A stretch of 64,000 bases of DNA from assembly GCA_024695565.1 (NCBI GenBank), contig JAILHX010000157.1:4550-68549 (forward strand), written 5' to 3'. A model generated the notes under the pieces. The model was not told where the DNA came from. It made no database searches and saw only the letters and a list, made by a program, of their open reading frames with translations. This document shows, one piece after another, positions 1-9,024 of this stretch. The stretch is from Saccharofermentans sp. (GTDB lineage: Bacteria; Bacillota_A; Clostridia; Saccharofermentanales; Saccharofermentanaceae). How positions within the stretch are numbered: position 1 is the first letter of the stretch; each line of letters opens with the position of its first letter. The position numbers and the translations under genes were made by a program.

Positions 1-1
1 C

Positions 2-691
2 AATCTCCCCTGGAAGAATTACAACATCAGGAAGCCCATTGAAGACGAATTCGGATGCCCGTTCTATATCGGTAACGACGTTAATGTCGGCGTTTTGGGC
101 GAATACAAGTACGGCGCTGCGAAGGGTTATAAGAATGTCGTGGGCCTTTTTGTCGGAACAGGTATGGGCGGCGGTCTTATTCTTAACGGCGAGCTTTTTA
201 CAGGCAATAAGTTCAAGGCAGCAGAGTACGGACACATGATCCTCGATCCCGAGGGACCTTTGTGCAACTGCGGTCAGAGAGGATGTCTTGAAGCTTTCTC
301 CAGTAAGCAGGGTATGTCTTCTTACATCAGACAGCAGGTTTCAAGAGGCAGAAAGTCTTCCATGGCTGAATATGTCGAGAACGGTGTATTCAAGTCTAAG
401 GCTCTTAAGAATGCATTGGCTGAAGGCGATGCTGTCGCATGTGAAGCGGTCAACCGCGCATGCCACTATCTCGCTGTCGCTTCAGGCAACCTCGTTAATA
501 CATTCAGTCCCGACGTGGTGGTTTACGGCGGCGGAGTTATCGAGGCAGTAGGTGATATCTTCATTGAGAAGATCCTGTCAGAAGTAGACAGATACTGCAT
601 GCCTTCGATAAGAACAACAGTTGATTTCAAGAAAGCAGCATTAGGAGATGACTCTATTCTCTACGGTGCGCTCTCAATGATAAAGAAGTAA
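2..691 (+). CDS. ROK-family sugar kinase, C-terminal part (5' end outside window)
   Basis: The frame is open from base 2, so the gene starts upstream of the window. ROK proteins phosphorylate glucose, N-acetylglucosamine or related sugars with ATP. Visible motifs are GNDVNVGVLGE (sugar-binding/catalytic Asp region), GLFVGTGMGGG (phosphate-binding glycines), and GHM followed by CNCGQRGCLE, the ROK zinc-binding cysteine cluster. There is no helix-turn-helix in the visible part, but the N-terminus is missing, so a ROK repressor cannot be excluded. The intact cysteine cluster and glycine loop favour an active kinase. It lies 21 bp upstream of valS; whether they are cotranscribed is not shown. The substrate cannot be read from the sequence. 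Confidence 0.85.
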   Translation, partial: NLPWKNYNIRKPIEDEFGCPFYIGNDVNVGVLGEYKYGAAKGYKNVVGLFVGTGMGGGLILNGELFTGNKFKAAEYGHMILDPEGPLCNCGQRGCLEAFSSKQGMSSYIRQQVSRGRKSSMAEYVENGVFKSKALKNALAEGDAVACEAVNRACHYLAVASGNLVNTFSPDVVVYGGGVIEAVGDIFIEKILSEVDRYCMPSIRTTVDFKKAALGDDSILYGALSMIKK

Positions 692-712
692 GAGAGGATA
701 TCAGAACAGTTT

Positions 713-3367
713 ATGGCAAGAATTGATTCTATCAGCAAAGCATTTGATCCCAATGAGGCCGAGAGCAGGCTTTATGCTAAGTGGATGACAAGCAATTATT
801 TTCAGCCCAAGGCAGGTAAGACAGGGAAGAAGTTCTCTATCGTGATGCCCCCGCCGAATATTACAGGTCAGCTCCACATGGGTCACGCTTTGGATAACAC
901 TTTGCAGGATACCCTCACAAGATATAAGAGAATGGCAGGCTACGAGACACTCTGGCTGCCCGGTACTGACCACGCATCCATCGCTACGGAAGCTAAGATC
1001 GTTGAGGCTATGCGTAAGGAAGGTCTCACAAAGGACGATTTGGGACGTGATAAGTTCCTTGAGAGAGCATGGGCATGGAAGGAACAGTACGGCGGAAGGA
1101 TCGTAGAGCAGCTCAAGAAGATCGGTTCTTCATGTGACTGGACGCACGAGCGCTTCACAATGGATGAAGGATGCTCTGAAGCCGTTAAGGAAGTTTTTGT
1201 TAAGTACTACAATCAGGGTTTGATCTACAGAGGCGAGAGGATCATCAACTGGTGTCCTCACTGCCTTACATCCATCTCAAATGCTGAGGTTGATTATGCA
1301 GATCAGGCAGGCCACTTCTGGCATTTAAGATATCCCTTCGAGGATGGTTCGGGATACATTAATCTTGCTACAACAAGACCTGAGACATTGTTAGGCGATA
1401 CTGCTGTTGCCGTTAACCCTAAGGATGAGCGTTATAAGGATTTTATCGGCAAGATGCTGGTTCTGCCTCTCGTTGGCCGTAAGATCCCCGTTATCGCTGA
1501 TGATTACGTTGATATCGAATTCGGTACCGGTGCAGTTAAGATCACACCTGCACACGATCCTAACGACTTCGAAGTAGGCCAGCGTCACGGTCTTGAGGTA
1601 ATCAATGTTCTGACACCTGATGCCAAGATCACAGAAGATTATCCCAAGTATGCCGGCATGGACAGATATGAAGCCCGTGAAGCTATCGTTAAGGACCTTC
1701 AGGATGGCGGATATCTCACAGAGATCGAAGACTATTCACACAACGTCGGTACATGCTACAGATGCGGTACCACAATCGAGCCCCGTGTATCTCTCCAGTG
1801 GTTCGTTAAGATGGAAGAGCTCGCTAAGCCTGCTATCGAGGCAGTAAGAAACGGTTCCATCAGATTCGTTCCCGAGAGATTCTCCAAGAACTACTTCAAC
1901 TGGATGGAAGATATCAGAGACTGGTGTATCTCCAGACAGCTCTGGTGGGGTCACAGGATCCCTGCATTCTATTGCGATGACTGCGGTGAGATCGTTGTTA
2001 CAAAGGAAGATACATGCACATGCCCTAAGTGCGGCAAGGAGATGAGACAGGATCCCGATACTCTCGATACATGGTTCTCATCTGCTCTCTGGCCGTTCTC
2101 AACATTGGGCTGGCCTGATAAGACTGAAGATCTCGCTAAGTTCTATCCTACGGATACACTGGTTACAGGTTATGACATCATCACATTCTGGGTATCCAGA
2201 ATGATCGTAGCCGGTATGGCACACATGAATGACGTTCCTTTCCGTGACGTATTGATCCACGGTCTCGTAAGAGACTCTCAGGGACGTAAGATGAGTAAGT
2301 CTTTGGGCAACGGTATCGATCCTCTCGAGATCATTGACCAGAACGGTGCCGATGCACTGAGATTTGCTCTCGTTACAGGTAATGCTCCGGGCAATGACCA
2401 GAGATTCCAGGAAGATAAGATCCTGATGGGAAGAAACCTCTCCAACAAGATCTGGAACGCTATGAGATTCGTTGTCATGAACACAGATGACGATTTCACA
2501 CCTGATATGGTTGATGAGTCCATCTTCACGACAGAAGACAAGTGGATCTTAACTGAACTCCATAACCTTATCTCCGAAGCTACTGTAAATCTCGACAACT
2601 ACGAGTTCGGTGTTGCCCTGAGCAAGATCGTTGATTTCCTCTGGGACAACTTCTGCGACTGGTACATCGAGATCACAAAGAGCAGACTTTACGACAAGGA
2701 ATGCAAGACAAGGAACAATGCAATCTATCTTCTTAACTACGTCCTGAGCGAAGCTATGAAGCTCCTGCATCCTTTCATGCCTTTCCTTACAGAAGAAGTT
2801 TATTCCAACCTTGTAATCGCTGATAAGGCCGAGTCGATCATGATCGCCGAGTGGCCTGAGGCTGACAAGGTTTTGAACAGCCCTGAAGATGCAGAGATGA
2901 TGAACACCCTTATGGATGCCATCAGAGGTATCCGTGCAGTCCGTAAGAATATGGACGTAGCGCCTTCGCGCAAGGCTCACATCATCGTTGTAACTTCATC
3001 TGATAAGATCGCCGATATGTTCATACAGGGCGAAGGATTCCTCGAAAGACTCGCTTCAGTAAGCAGCCTTGAGACCAGAAAAGACAAGGCAGGAATCCCT
3101 TCAACAGCTGTAGCTGCAGTATTCGGCGGCGGCGAGATCTACATTCCTCTCGAAGACCTTATCGACATAGCCAAAGAGCTTGAGAGACTCGATAAGGAAA
3201 AGACAAGACTGGATGGCGAGATCAAGCGACTTAACGGTAAGCTTTCTAATGAATCGTTTGTAAGTAAGGCTCCTGCGGCAGTAGTTGATCAGGAGAGGGC
3301 AAAGTTGGCTAAGTATGAAGAGATGTATGCAAATTTAGCCGACAGAATTGAAGTTTTAAGCAAATAA
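713..3367 (+). CDS. valS: valyl-tRNA synthetase
   Basis: Cytoplasmic class I synthetase that charges tRNA-Val. The 884-residue length is normal for bacterial ValRS. The HIGH signature is HMGH at about residues 55-58, following PPPNITGQL, which is diagnostic for ValRS. The KMSKS motif is at about 526-530, followed by LGNGIDPLEII. The editing (CP1) domain lies between them, with Cys-rich pairs near residues 340-445. The C-terminal ~70 residues form the Lys/Glu-rich coiled-coil arm typical of ValRS. The start ATG follows an AGAGAGGA-like ribosome site. No T-box leader is visible in the 21-bp gap after the ROK gene. Confidence 0.98.
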   Translation: MARIDSISKAFDPNEAESRLYAKWMTSNYFQPKAGKTGKKFSIVMPPPNITGQLHMGHALDNTLQDTLTRYKRMAGYETLWLPGTDHASIATEAKIVEAMRKEGLTKDDLGRDKFLERAWAWKEQYGGRIVEQLKKIGSSCDWTHERFTMDEGCSEAVKEVFVKYYNQGLIYRGERIINWCPHCLTSISNAEVDYADQAGHFWHLRYPFEDGSGYINLATTRPETLLGDTAVAVNPKDERYKDFIGKMLVLPLVGRKIPVIADDYVDIEFGTGAVKITPAHDPNDFEVGQRHGLEVINVLTPDAKITEDYPKYAGMDRYEAREAIVKDLQDGGYLTEIEDYSHNVGTCYRCGTTIEPRVSLQWFVKMEELAKPAIEAVRNGSIRFVPERFSKNYFNWMEDIRDWCISRQLWWGHRIPAFYCDDCGEIVVTKEDTCTCPKCGKEMRQDPDTLDTWFSSALWPFSTLGWPDKTEDLAKFYPTDTLVTGYDIITFWVSRMIVAGMAHMNDVPFRDVLIHGLVRDSQGRKMSKSLGNGIDPLEIIDQNGADALRFALVTGNAPGNDQRFQEDKILMGRNLSNKIWNAMRFVVMNTDDDFTPDMVDESIFTTEDKWILTELHNLISEATVNLDNYEFGVALSKIVDFLWDNFCDWYIEITKSRLYDKECKTRNNAIYLLNYVLSEAMKLLHPFMPFLTEEVYSNLVIADKAESIMIAEWPEADKVLNSPEDAEMMNTLMDAIRGIRAVRKNMDVAPSRKAHIIVVTSSDKIADMFIQGEGFLERLASVSSLETRKDKAGIPSTAVAAVFGGGEIYIPLEDLIDIAKELERLDKEKTRLDGEIKRLNGKLSNESFVSKAPAAVVDQERAKLAKYEEMYANLADRIEVLSK

Positions 3368-3383
3368 CCAAGGAGGATCTATT

Positions 3384-4166
3384 ATGGAAGAACTGGGGAA
3401 CAAAGCATTGATCGAAAAGCTCCCGAAGGAAGGTGTGCATTGCTATCCTGCAAACCCTTCGAAGATCACACTTAACAGAATCGTATCTGTTATCGTATGC
3501 GTAATCGGCCTTTTCCTTTTATGCTTCGGTCTTATCAAGGTTGCAAATACTGATCTGATCCTGAAGATCGCTCTGTGCGTAGTCGGCGGTCTTTCAACGA
3601 TCATCAGCATTCTCGTATTTGCTCAGTCTTTCCTCATTGCCAAATATCGTGTAGCAGTTGACTATAACGAGAAGAACGTTGTATTGAGATACCGTTACAG
3701 CAAGATCGCCATTCCTTTCGAGAACTTCGACGGAAGAGACGGTTCACCCGACCAGGCAGAAGCTCTTATTGACAAGAACTTCAAAAAGGACGCTACATTC
3801 TATCTCGTTCTTGATGATGTTTTCGAAGATGCATGCTATCAGACATCTTCTTCAGACCTCGAGTCTGTTGATGACTTCAAGCAGCTCCGTGAAGAGTGCT
3901 TCAAGATCGCTGAAGCTTACGGCGCTCGCAACAGCAAGGACAAGGTTAAGTTCTACTATGAGAAGGACGAGCCTGAGAAGGATGCCGGTTCCACAGATAT
4001 CGACGCCATGATCGAAGAGACCAAGGCAGAGCAGAAGGCTGACGCTGAGGCAGAAGCTGCTAAGAGAGCTGAAGAGCAGGCTGCAAGAGAAGCAGAAGAA
4101 ACTGCTGAAGAAGCAACTGAAGAAGCAGATGATGCCAAGTCAGAGGAGAAATCCGACGAAGAGTGA
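3384..4166 (+). CDS. membrane protein of unknown function with an acidic Ala/Glu-rich tail
   Basis: Preceded by a good ribosome site (AAGGAGGATC, 3370-3379). Residues ~30-82 hold two hydrophobic segments forming a hairpin in the membrane. A soluble domain of about 100 residues with alternating beta character follows (VAVDYNEKNVVLRYRYSKIAIPF...). It resembles a bacterial PH-like fold in layout only. Residues ~205-260 are almost purely Ala, Glu, Lys and Asp, likely a helical or disordered charged tail. The family is not recognised. It lies 16 bp after valS and ends in a terminator shared with the convergent rluF-like gene. It could be a cytoplasm-facing membrane-anchored adaptor, but nothing in the sequence gives a function. 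Confidence 0.8.
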   Translation: MEELGNKALIEKLPKEGVHCYPANPSKITLNRIVSVIVCVIGLFLLCFGLIKVANTDLILKIALCVVGGLSTIISILVFAQSFLIAKYRVAVDYNEKNVVLRYRYSKIAIPFENFDGRDGSPDQAEALIDKNFKKDATFYLVLDDVFEDACYQTSSSDLESVDDFKQLREECFKIAEAYGARNSKDKVKFYYEKDEPEKDAGSTDIDAMIEETKAEQKADAEAEAAKRAEEQAAREAEETAEEATEEADDAKSEEKSDEE

Positions 4167-4190
4167 TCTTCTGATCAATTGAAATCAAAG

Positions 4191-4220
4191 AGGTTGTCTT
4201 GGGTTGAGGCAACCTTTTTA
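4191..4220. terminator. bidirectional rho-independent terminator (recurring stem family)
   Basis: Ten-base-pair stem AGGTTGTCTT / GAGGCAACCT with a 5-nt loop, followed by T5 on the plus strand. It sits between converging genes (ends at 4166 and 4218). The stem matches three other terminators in this window at 32383, 54452 and 63863. Confidence 0.85.
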
Positions 4221-4928
4221 AATGTCTTTTAGTAATTCTTTCTTTTCTTCAGCGGTGAGATAACGCCATTTGCCGGTCTCTAAGTCACCTAACATTATGT
4301 TCATGAATCTGATGCGCTTAAGTCTTGTGACCCTGTAGCCCAAGTATTCGCACATGCGCCTGATCTGGCGGTTTAATCCCTGGTGAAGGATTATCCTGAA
4401 TGTCTTGTCGTTGACGGGTTTGAGTTTGCAGGGAAGTGTCAGTTGTCCCAACACCGGAACGCCTGATTCCATCTGCTTTATAAAGCTCTTATCGTAAGGA
4501 CGGTTGACAGTTACAACATACTCTTTCTCATGACCGTTCTCAGCCCGAAGGAGCTTATTTACTATCGATCCGTCATTAGTAAGCAGTATAAGGCCTGAAG
4601 AGTTCTTGTCGAGGCGGCCGACAGGGAAGATGCGGTCCTTGTAGCCGATGTAATCTACGATATTGGACGGATCTCTGCTGTCTGTCGTGCAGGTAACTCC
4701 GAGGGGCTTATTGAAGGCAATATAGACCATTGAATCGTCAGGCGTGATCCTTCTGCCTGATACTTCGACGTCGTCGCCGTCATTTACCTTCGTGCCCTGA
4801 ACAGCAACAATGCCGTTGATCGTGACTTTGCCGCTCTCGATCAGAGTATCTGCTTCTCTTCTTGAGCAGAGACCTGATGATGCAATATATTTGTTTAGTC
4901 TTATACCTTCGGAATCAGTCCCAGACAT
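4218..4928 (-). CDS. rluF: RluF-like 23S rRNA pseudouridine synthase
   Basis: Isomerises a uridine in 23S rRNA. An N-terminal S4 RNA-binding domain covers residues ~7-55 (LNKYIASSGLCSRREAD). The RsuA/RluB/RluF-type catalytic domain carries the catalytic Asp in GRLDKNSSGL. The C-terminal motif LHQGLNRQIRRMCEYLGY and the following VTRLKRIRFMNI fit the RluF subgroup better than RluB or RsuA. The length of 236 residues is usual. The start codon lies 14 bp inside the 3' end of the sensor kinase gene, so it is probably the last gene of the response regulator-kinase transcript. The target position, known as U2604 in E. coli RluF, is inferred from the family. Confidence 0.85.
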   Translation of the reverse strand: MSGTDSEGIRLNKYIASSGLCSRREADTLIESGKVTINGIVAVQGTKVNDGDDVEVSGRRITPDDSMVYIAFNKPLGVTCTTDSRDPSNIVDYIGYKDRIFPVGRLDKNSSGLILLTNDGSIVNKLLRAENGHEKEYVVTVNRPYDKSFIKQMESGVPVLGQLTLPCKLKPVNDKTFRIILHQGLNRQIRRMCEYLGYRVTRLKRIRFMNIMLGDLETGKWRYLTAEEKKELLKDI

Positions 4929-6720
4929 CCGGAACCTCGGCCTTTGTCAGAGTGAATGTGAAGGTGGAACCTTCCTCATACTTGCTGTTGACCGTAATGG
5001 TCTCGCCCATGTAAGTTAAGAGCTCCTTGGCGATAGAGAGACCTAAGCCTGAACCCTTCTTACCGCGCGCACGGTCAGCCTTAAAGAACCTGTCGAAGAT
5101 ATGGCCGATATCGTATTCATGGATACCGAGACCCGTGTCGGCAACTGAGATGTAAACCTTCTTCTCAGCTTCTATATAGTCTGTTGAGATAGTTATGGAC
5201 TTGCCAGAAGGCGTATATTTCTTGGCATTGTCCAGAAGGATGACCATGATCTGCTCAACACGGTCAGGGTTACCGACAACAGTAGGGAGCTCTCCGTAAT
5301 TGTTCTGAACGGAGAAATTGATTCCGGCTTCCTTCATGACGGGCTTAAACCTGATCTCAATGTTGGAGATAAGGGTATTAAGATTGAAGGGGAAGGTCTT
5401 GAACGCGAGCGTTCTGGACTGGAGTTTGGAGAGCTCTAACATGTCGTCGATAAGACGGGAGAGTCTCATTGTCTCGTTCAGAATGATCTGATAGTAACGC
5501 TGGCGGTCTTCCTCTTTCTTAACCATGCCGTCAGACAGAGGCTCAATGAGACCTCTTAATGTCTGGAGAGGAGTTCTGAGCTCGTGAGAGATATTGGCGA
5601 CGTAATCCTGACGGAAACGCTCGTTCTTCTGTTCCTCGAAGATATCACGGAAGAATCCCGTTGCGCCGATGATCACGGTGTTGTCGCTTGAATCGTACTT
5701 AGGAATGATCGTGCACTGGTAAGCATAGTCACGGTTATCGATCCTTCTGGTCTTTGTCTCGCCTGTGGAGATGCATTCTTCAAAATCCTTCCATACGTCA
5801 TCGAAAGGAATGAGCTGGAGTCTTTCCGTGAACATGTTGTTCTTCTCGGCACGGTCGAAAAGATTGTGGATAGCCTTGTTGGTGGTAACCGGAACGGAAT
5901 CCTTATCAACAACGACGATACCGTCTGAGATGACGTCGAAGATATCCTGCAGCTGGTTACGCTCTGTCGTAAGGTCGCTGATGGACTTCGAGAGCCTGTC
6001 TGCCAGGAAGTTGAATGACTGACCGAGCTCACCGATCTCACCCTTATGCGATTCATCGGCTCTGGCGTTGAAATTTCCTTTACCGTATTCCATCGCGATC
6101 TCGTTGATCTCCTGAAGAGGGAGTACCATCCGGCTTACGAACGCATAGGCAGGTACAAGCATTAATGCTGCTGCCATGAGGGTCGAGAGAAGCAGGATGT
6201 TGAGGTATTTGACAACGAGGTCGTTATATCCGTTGAGATAGGCGATCGAATACAGGGTATATGGTTCACCGTCGATAGTAAGAGGCATGCTTGTTACGAG
6301 GATCATCTGGTCTATGCTCAGGTAATCTTTGATAGCCCACTTTAAACCGTTGTAATCTTCGTATGAGAGACTTCCGAGGCTCGTAAGGATATCCTGTGTA
6401 TCCTTGACGCTGAGACTTCTGTGTTCGATGCTCGTACTGTCAATGATGTAGCCGTTTGAATTGACCAGATAGTAATCGTGTCCTGAAGCATAACTCGAAT
6501 CAAAGAAGAACAGCCTTAAGTCCACGCTCTCAAAATACTCGGGATGAGAATTCAGGATGTGCATGTACTGCTCATCCTGTCTTAATGAGTTCTCTACTTC
6601 AATCGTATTTGTCGCTGTTTTGCCTGCAACGATAAATGCAATGGTCGCCAAAAGAGCCGAAGCCAGGAGTGAGACTACGACAAGCGTCATTGTTCGCTTC
6701 AGGAGCGTACTTTGGAACAT
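4915..6720 (-). CDS. membrane sensor histidine kinase (HAMP-PAS-HisKA-HATPase)
   Basis: Sensor of a two-component system. Domain order is TM1 at residues ~10-32, an extracellular domain of ~140 residues, TM2 at ~172-195, HAMP, then a PAS domain (DIFDVISDGIVVVD). The dimerisation domain follows with the phospho-accepting His at about 379 in VANISHELRTPL. The ATPase domain has an N box (ILLDNAKKYTP), a G1 box (VADTGLGI) and a G2 box (GKKGSGLGLSI). This architecture resembles WalK/PhoR-type kinases. The extracellular ligand is unknown. The ATG lies directly after the response regulator stop codon, so translational coupling is likely. Its 3' end overlaps the rluF-like start. The divergent lipoprotein genes are plausible targets or sensor partners, by proximity only. 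Confidence 0.93.
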   Translation of the reverse strand: MFQSTLLKRTMTLVVVSLLASALLATIAFIVAGKTATNTIEVENSLRQDEQYMHILNSHPEYFESVDLRLFFFDSSYASGHDYYLVNSNGYIIDSTSIEHRSLSVKDTQDILTSLGSLSYEDYNGLKWAIKDYLSIDQMILVTSMPLTIDGEPYTLYSIAYLNGYNDLVVKYLNILLLSTLMAAALMLVPAYAFVSRMVLPLQEINEIAMEYGKGNFNARADESHKGEIGELGQSFNFLADRLSKSISDLTTERNQLQDIFDVISDGIVVVDKDSVPVTTNKAIHNLFDRAEKNNMFTERLQLIPFDDVWKDFEECISTGETKTRRIDNRDYAYQCTIIPKYDSSDNTVIIGATGFFRDIFEEQKNERFRQDYVANISHELRTPLQTLRGLIEPLSDGMVKKEEDRQRYYQIILNETMRLSRLIDDMLELSKLQSRTLAFKTFPFNLNTLISNIEIRFKPVMKEAGINFSVQNNYGELPTVVGNPDRVEQIMVILLDNAKKYTPSGKSITISTDYIEAEKKVYISVADTGLGIHEYDIGHIFDRFFKADRARGKKGSGLGLSIAKELLTYMGETITVNSKYEEGSTFTFTLTKAEVPDVWD

Positions 6721-7407
6721 TTACGAGACCTCGAATTTGTAACCGATACCGTAGATGGTCTGAATAGACCAGGGAGCATTATCGTAAGCGATCTTCTGTC
6801 TGATCCTCTTGATGTGAGTGTCTACAGTTCTGGAATCACCATTAAAATCAACGCCCCAGACTGATTCCAATATCTGTTCGCGTCCGAAAACCTGAGCCGG
6901 ATGTGAAGCGAGAAGATAAAGGATCTCAACTTCCTTGGGAGTGCAGGGAACATTTTCACCGTTTGATTTAACTGAATAGTTGTTGAGATTGATCTCAAGT
7001 CCTTCAAACGTGAGGACAGAAGACTGCTTGGGAGTATCACCGAAGCGGCGGAGAACGGCCTTGACTCTGGCGATAACTTCACGGGGAGAGAAGGGCTTAA
7101 CGATATAGTCGTCAGCGCCAAGTTCGAGACCTACGATCTTGTCTATCTCTTCGCCCTTGGCAGTGAGCATGATGATCGGGGTAGCCATGGTCTTTCTGAT
7201 CTCACGGCATACATCGAGACCACTCATCTCGGGCATCATGACGTCAAGAAGGATAAGGTCCGGCTTGGAAGCCAGAGCCATCTCAAGTGATTCTTTACCG
7301 TCATAAGCGTCAGAGTGAGTAAAATTGTCGTTATCAAGATATAAGCTTAATGATTCATGTACGACCGGATCATCATCGCAGATAAGAATATTAGGTGCTG
7401 CCGCCAT
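6721..7407 (-). CDS. OmpR/PhoB-family response regulator
   Basis: DNA-binding partner of the adjacent kinase. Residues 1-120 form the receiver domain with the acidic pocket DDD at 11-13, phospho-acceptor Asp55 (LLDVMMPE), Thr in MLTAKGEE and Lys in YIVKPF. The C-terminal winged helix ends in TVDTHIKRIRQKI...IQTIYGIGYKF, typical of the OmpR class. I chose the ATG at 7407 (start MAAAPNILICDDD) because GGGGGTAAAGG precedes it and receiver homology begins there. A longer frame reaches 7482 but its extra residues are promoter-derived. A promoter fits at 7436-7465. It heads the regulator-kinase-rluF operon. Confidence 0.94.
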   Translation of the reverse strand: MAAAPNILICDDDPVVHESLSLYLDNDNFTHSDAYDGKESLEMALASKPDLILLDVMMPEMSGLDVCREIRKTMATPIIMLTAKGEEIDKIVGLELGADDYIVKPFSPREVIARVKAVLRRFGDTPKQSSVLTFEGLEINLNNYSVKSNGENVPCTPKEVEILYLLASHPAQVFGREQILESVWGVDFNGDSRTVDTHIKRIRQKIAYDNAPWSIQTIYGIGYKFEVS

Positions 7408-7435
7408 TGCCTTTACCCCCGGATATATATTGAAT

Positions 7436-7465
7436 ATTATATTATTTTTTATTGAAAATTGGCAA
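7436..7465 (-). promoter_or_regulatory. predicted promoter of the response regulator operon
   Basis: On the minus strand, TTGCCA and a perfect TATAAT are separated by 18 nt. The TATAAT ends about 28 nt before the start codon. It lies in an AT-rich divergent intergenic region shared with the lipoprotein promoter. Confidence 0.6.
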
Positions 7466-7500
7466 TCAATTATCGAAATCAAAATAAATTATCAATTTTG

Positions 7501-7529
7501 TTGTCTTTTTACAAAATTAAAGATAGAAT
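7501..7529 (+). promoter_or_regulatory. predicted promoter of lipoprotein A
   Basis: TTGTCT, 17-nt spacer, TAGAAT. It is followed ~20 nt later by an AAGGGGG ribosome site and the ATG at 7562. It is divergent from the response regulator promoter. Confidence 0.55.
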
Positions 7530-7561
7530 TAGATAATTCAAAAAATAAGGGGGATGCTTTA

Positions 7562-8926
7562 ATGAGAATTCAATCATTGAAGAAACTTGCGTCTGTAGCT
7601 ATGGCCGGTGCTCTCATTCTCAGCACGACCGGATGCTTGGATTTTGGCCGCAGCAAGCAGGAAGTATTGGACTTAGCTGATACTATTGCTTCTGATATGG
7701 CTTCTGCTAATGCTTCTGCACTTATCAAGAATTCTACTCTTGATAAAAAGGACAAGAATGCTGAGGCTTTGACAGAACTTCTCGGCGGCGACATCTATGA
7801 TGATGACCAGAAGGCTTTCTTTAAGGCTGTTGAAGGCACCATCGAGTATGAAGTTGATGAGGAATCTGTTGAGGTTAACAAGGACGAGGCTTCTGTTGAC
7901 GTAGTATTCACGATCGTTGACTATGCTAAGGTCCTTGAAGATGAGTTCACCAGCATCGACGAGCTTACGGCTGCTATCAAGAAGGGTGATACTAAGGAGA
8001 TCACGATTACTCTCCAGTTCGCTAAGGTAGACAAAGAGTGGCTCGCTGACAACGTAGGCGACAAGAAGTTCAACAAACTCTACGAGTACAGATCAGCTAC
8101 TTTCGAGCTTGCTCTTACAGGTGACATGATCGCTGCTATGATCGACACCTCTACAAGTGACTTCTGGCTTACAAGCGGTGGTGTTTACTATGACACAACA
8201 TTCATCGAATACGATCTCTACTTCAACAGCGAAGTATACGATTACTATGATCGTGGAGAGTACATCTATTACGAAGTATGGGCTGACGGAACACTCCTTT
8301 ATATCAGCTCTGACTACCGTTTAGGTGAATCAACACTCATCGAGTGCTATGTTGACCTTGATATGTGCTCTGACATGAACAAGGAAGAGGTTTTCGCTGA
8401 AGGTTACTACACAGTTGAGATCTACACACAGGATGGCGAGCTGATCTACTCTGCTTCTATCGATGTTGATAAGTCTGATCCGACACCTACACCTACTTCA
8501 GGCGTCGGTGGTGGTGATCTCTTCCCCGGTGAAGGCGATTACTTCCAGTTCTTTGATACTGACTTCAGAGACAAGTATGTTCTTTATGCTGAGTGGTTCG
8601 ACTACAGCGGATACATGACAGACGATGCTGAATACTCTTCAGATGTTGATATCATCGCGTTCTCACTCCAGGTTACATCTGACTGTGATGAGTATCTTGA
8701 GTACAGCTACTACTATTCTCCTTCAGCAGACGAATCTGATCTCAGTGCTGCTCTCGAGACTCCTGTATACACAAGCTCGATCTATCCGTCAACATATTCA
8801 AACGGCGATTTCTATGATTTCGACTACTATGTATATGGAGAAGCAGCACCCGGATACTACGTCATCGTCGTTAACTATGCAGATTCCGGCGATTCAGTCT
8901 TCTTAGGTCTCTGCGAAGTCAGGTAA
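7562..8926 (+). CDS. secreted lipoprotein A, Tyr/Asp-rich, unknown function
   Basis: Starts at the ATG after AAGGGGG. An upstream in-frame extension to 7325 overlaps the divergent promoter and was rejected. Residues 1-24 form a lipoprotein signal peptide with lipobox STTG and acceptor Cys (STTGCLDFG). A helical domain follows (about 25-170), similar in layout to NTF2/DUF4878-like lipoprotein domains. Next come two Tyr-rich beta domains (FIEYDLYFNSE..., and YVLYAEWFDYSGY...), split by a short Pro/Thr linker (DPTPTPTSGVGGG). Both the N-terminal and the last domain are clearly related to lipoprotein B (9025). The protein should be anchored on the outer face of the membrane. It is divergent from the two-component system. 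No catalytic motif is seen. Confidence 0.85.
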   Translation: MRIQSLKKLASVAMAGALILSTTGCLDFGRSKQEVLDLADTIASDMASANASALIKNSTLDKKDKNAEALTELLGGDIYDDDQKAFFKAVEGTIEYEVDEESVEVNKDEASVDVVFTIVDYAKVLEDEFTSIDELTAAIKKGDTKEITITLQFAKVDKEWLADNVGDKKFNKLYEYRSATFELALTGDMIAAMIDTSTSDFWLTSGGVYYDTTFIEYDLYFNSEVYDYYDRGEYIYYEVWADGTLLYISSDYRLGESTLIECYVDLDMCSDMNKEEVFAEGYYTVEIYTQDGELIYSASIDVDKSDPTPTPTSGVGGGDLFPGEGDYFQFFDTDFRDKYVLYAEWFDYSGYMTDDAEYSSDVDIIAFSLQVTSDCDEYLEYSYYYSPSADESDLSAALETPVYTSSIYPSTYSNGDFYDFDYYVYGEAAPGYYVIVVNYADSGDSVFLGLCEVR

Positions 8927-8939
8927 TTTTGCCTAAATT

Positions 8940-8962
8940 GAATTGATCAATTCTGATATAAT
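8940..8962 (+). promoter_or_regulatory. extended -10 promoter with a 14-bp palindrome, upstream of lipoprotein B
   Basis: TGATATAAT (8954-8962) is an extended -10 element. No good -35 is present at the right distance. The perfect palindrome GAATTGATCAATTC (8940-8953) directly abuts it and could be an operator. Confidence 0.5.
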
Positions 8963-8976
8963 GATTCGGAATAAAG

Positions 8977-9001
8977 GTGGCGCCTTCGAAAGAGGCGCCA
9001 C
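8977..9001 (+). other. GC-rich stem-loop, 5' leader hairpin or weak terminator
   Basis: GTGGCGCC pairs perfectly with GGCGCCAC across a short TTCGAAAGA-type loop. It follows the extended -10 by about 14 nt and precedes the ribosome site AGGA at 9011. The bases after it (TTAACTG) are not a U-tract, so a 5'-terminal mRNA hairpin is at least as likely as a terminator for lipoprotein A. Confidence 0.55.
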
Positions 9002-9024
9002 TTAACTGTTAGGAAATGTTTTTG

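Noticed and set aside
7325..7561. Long N-terminal extension of lipoprotein A
   Set aside because: It overlaps the divergent promoter region and response regulator start; the internal ATG at 7562 has a ribosome site and begins a lipoprotein signal peptide.
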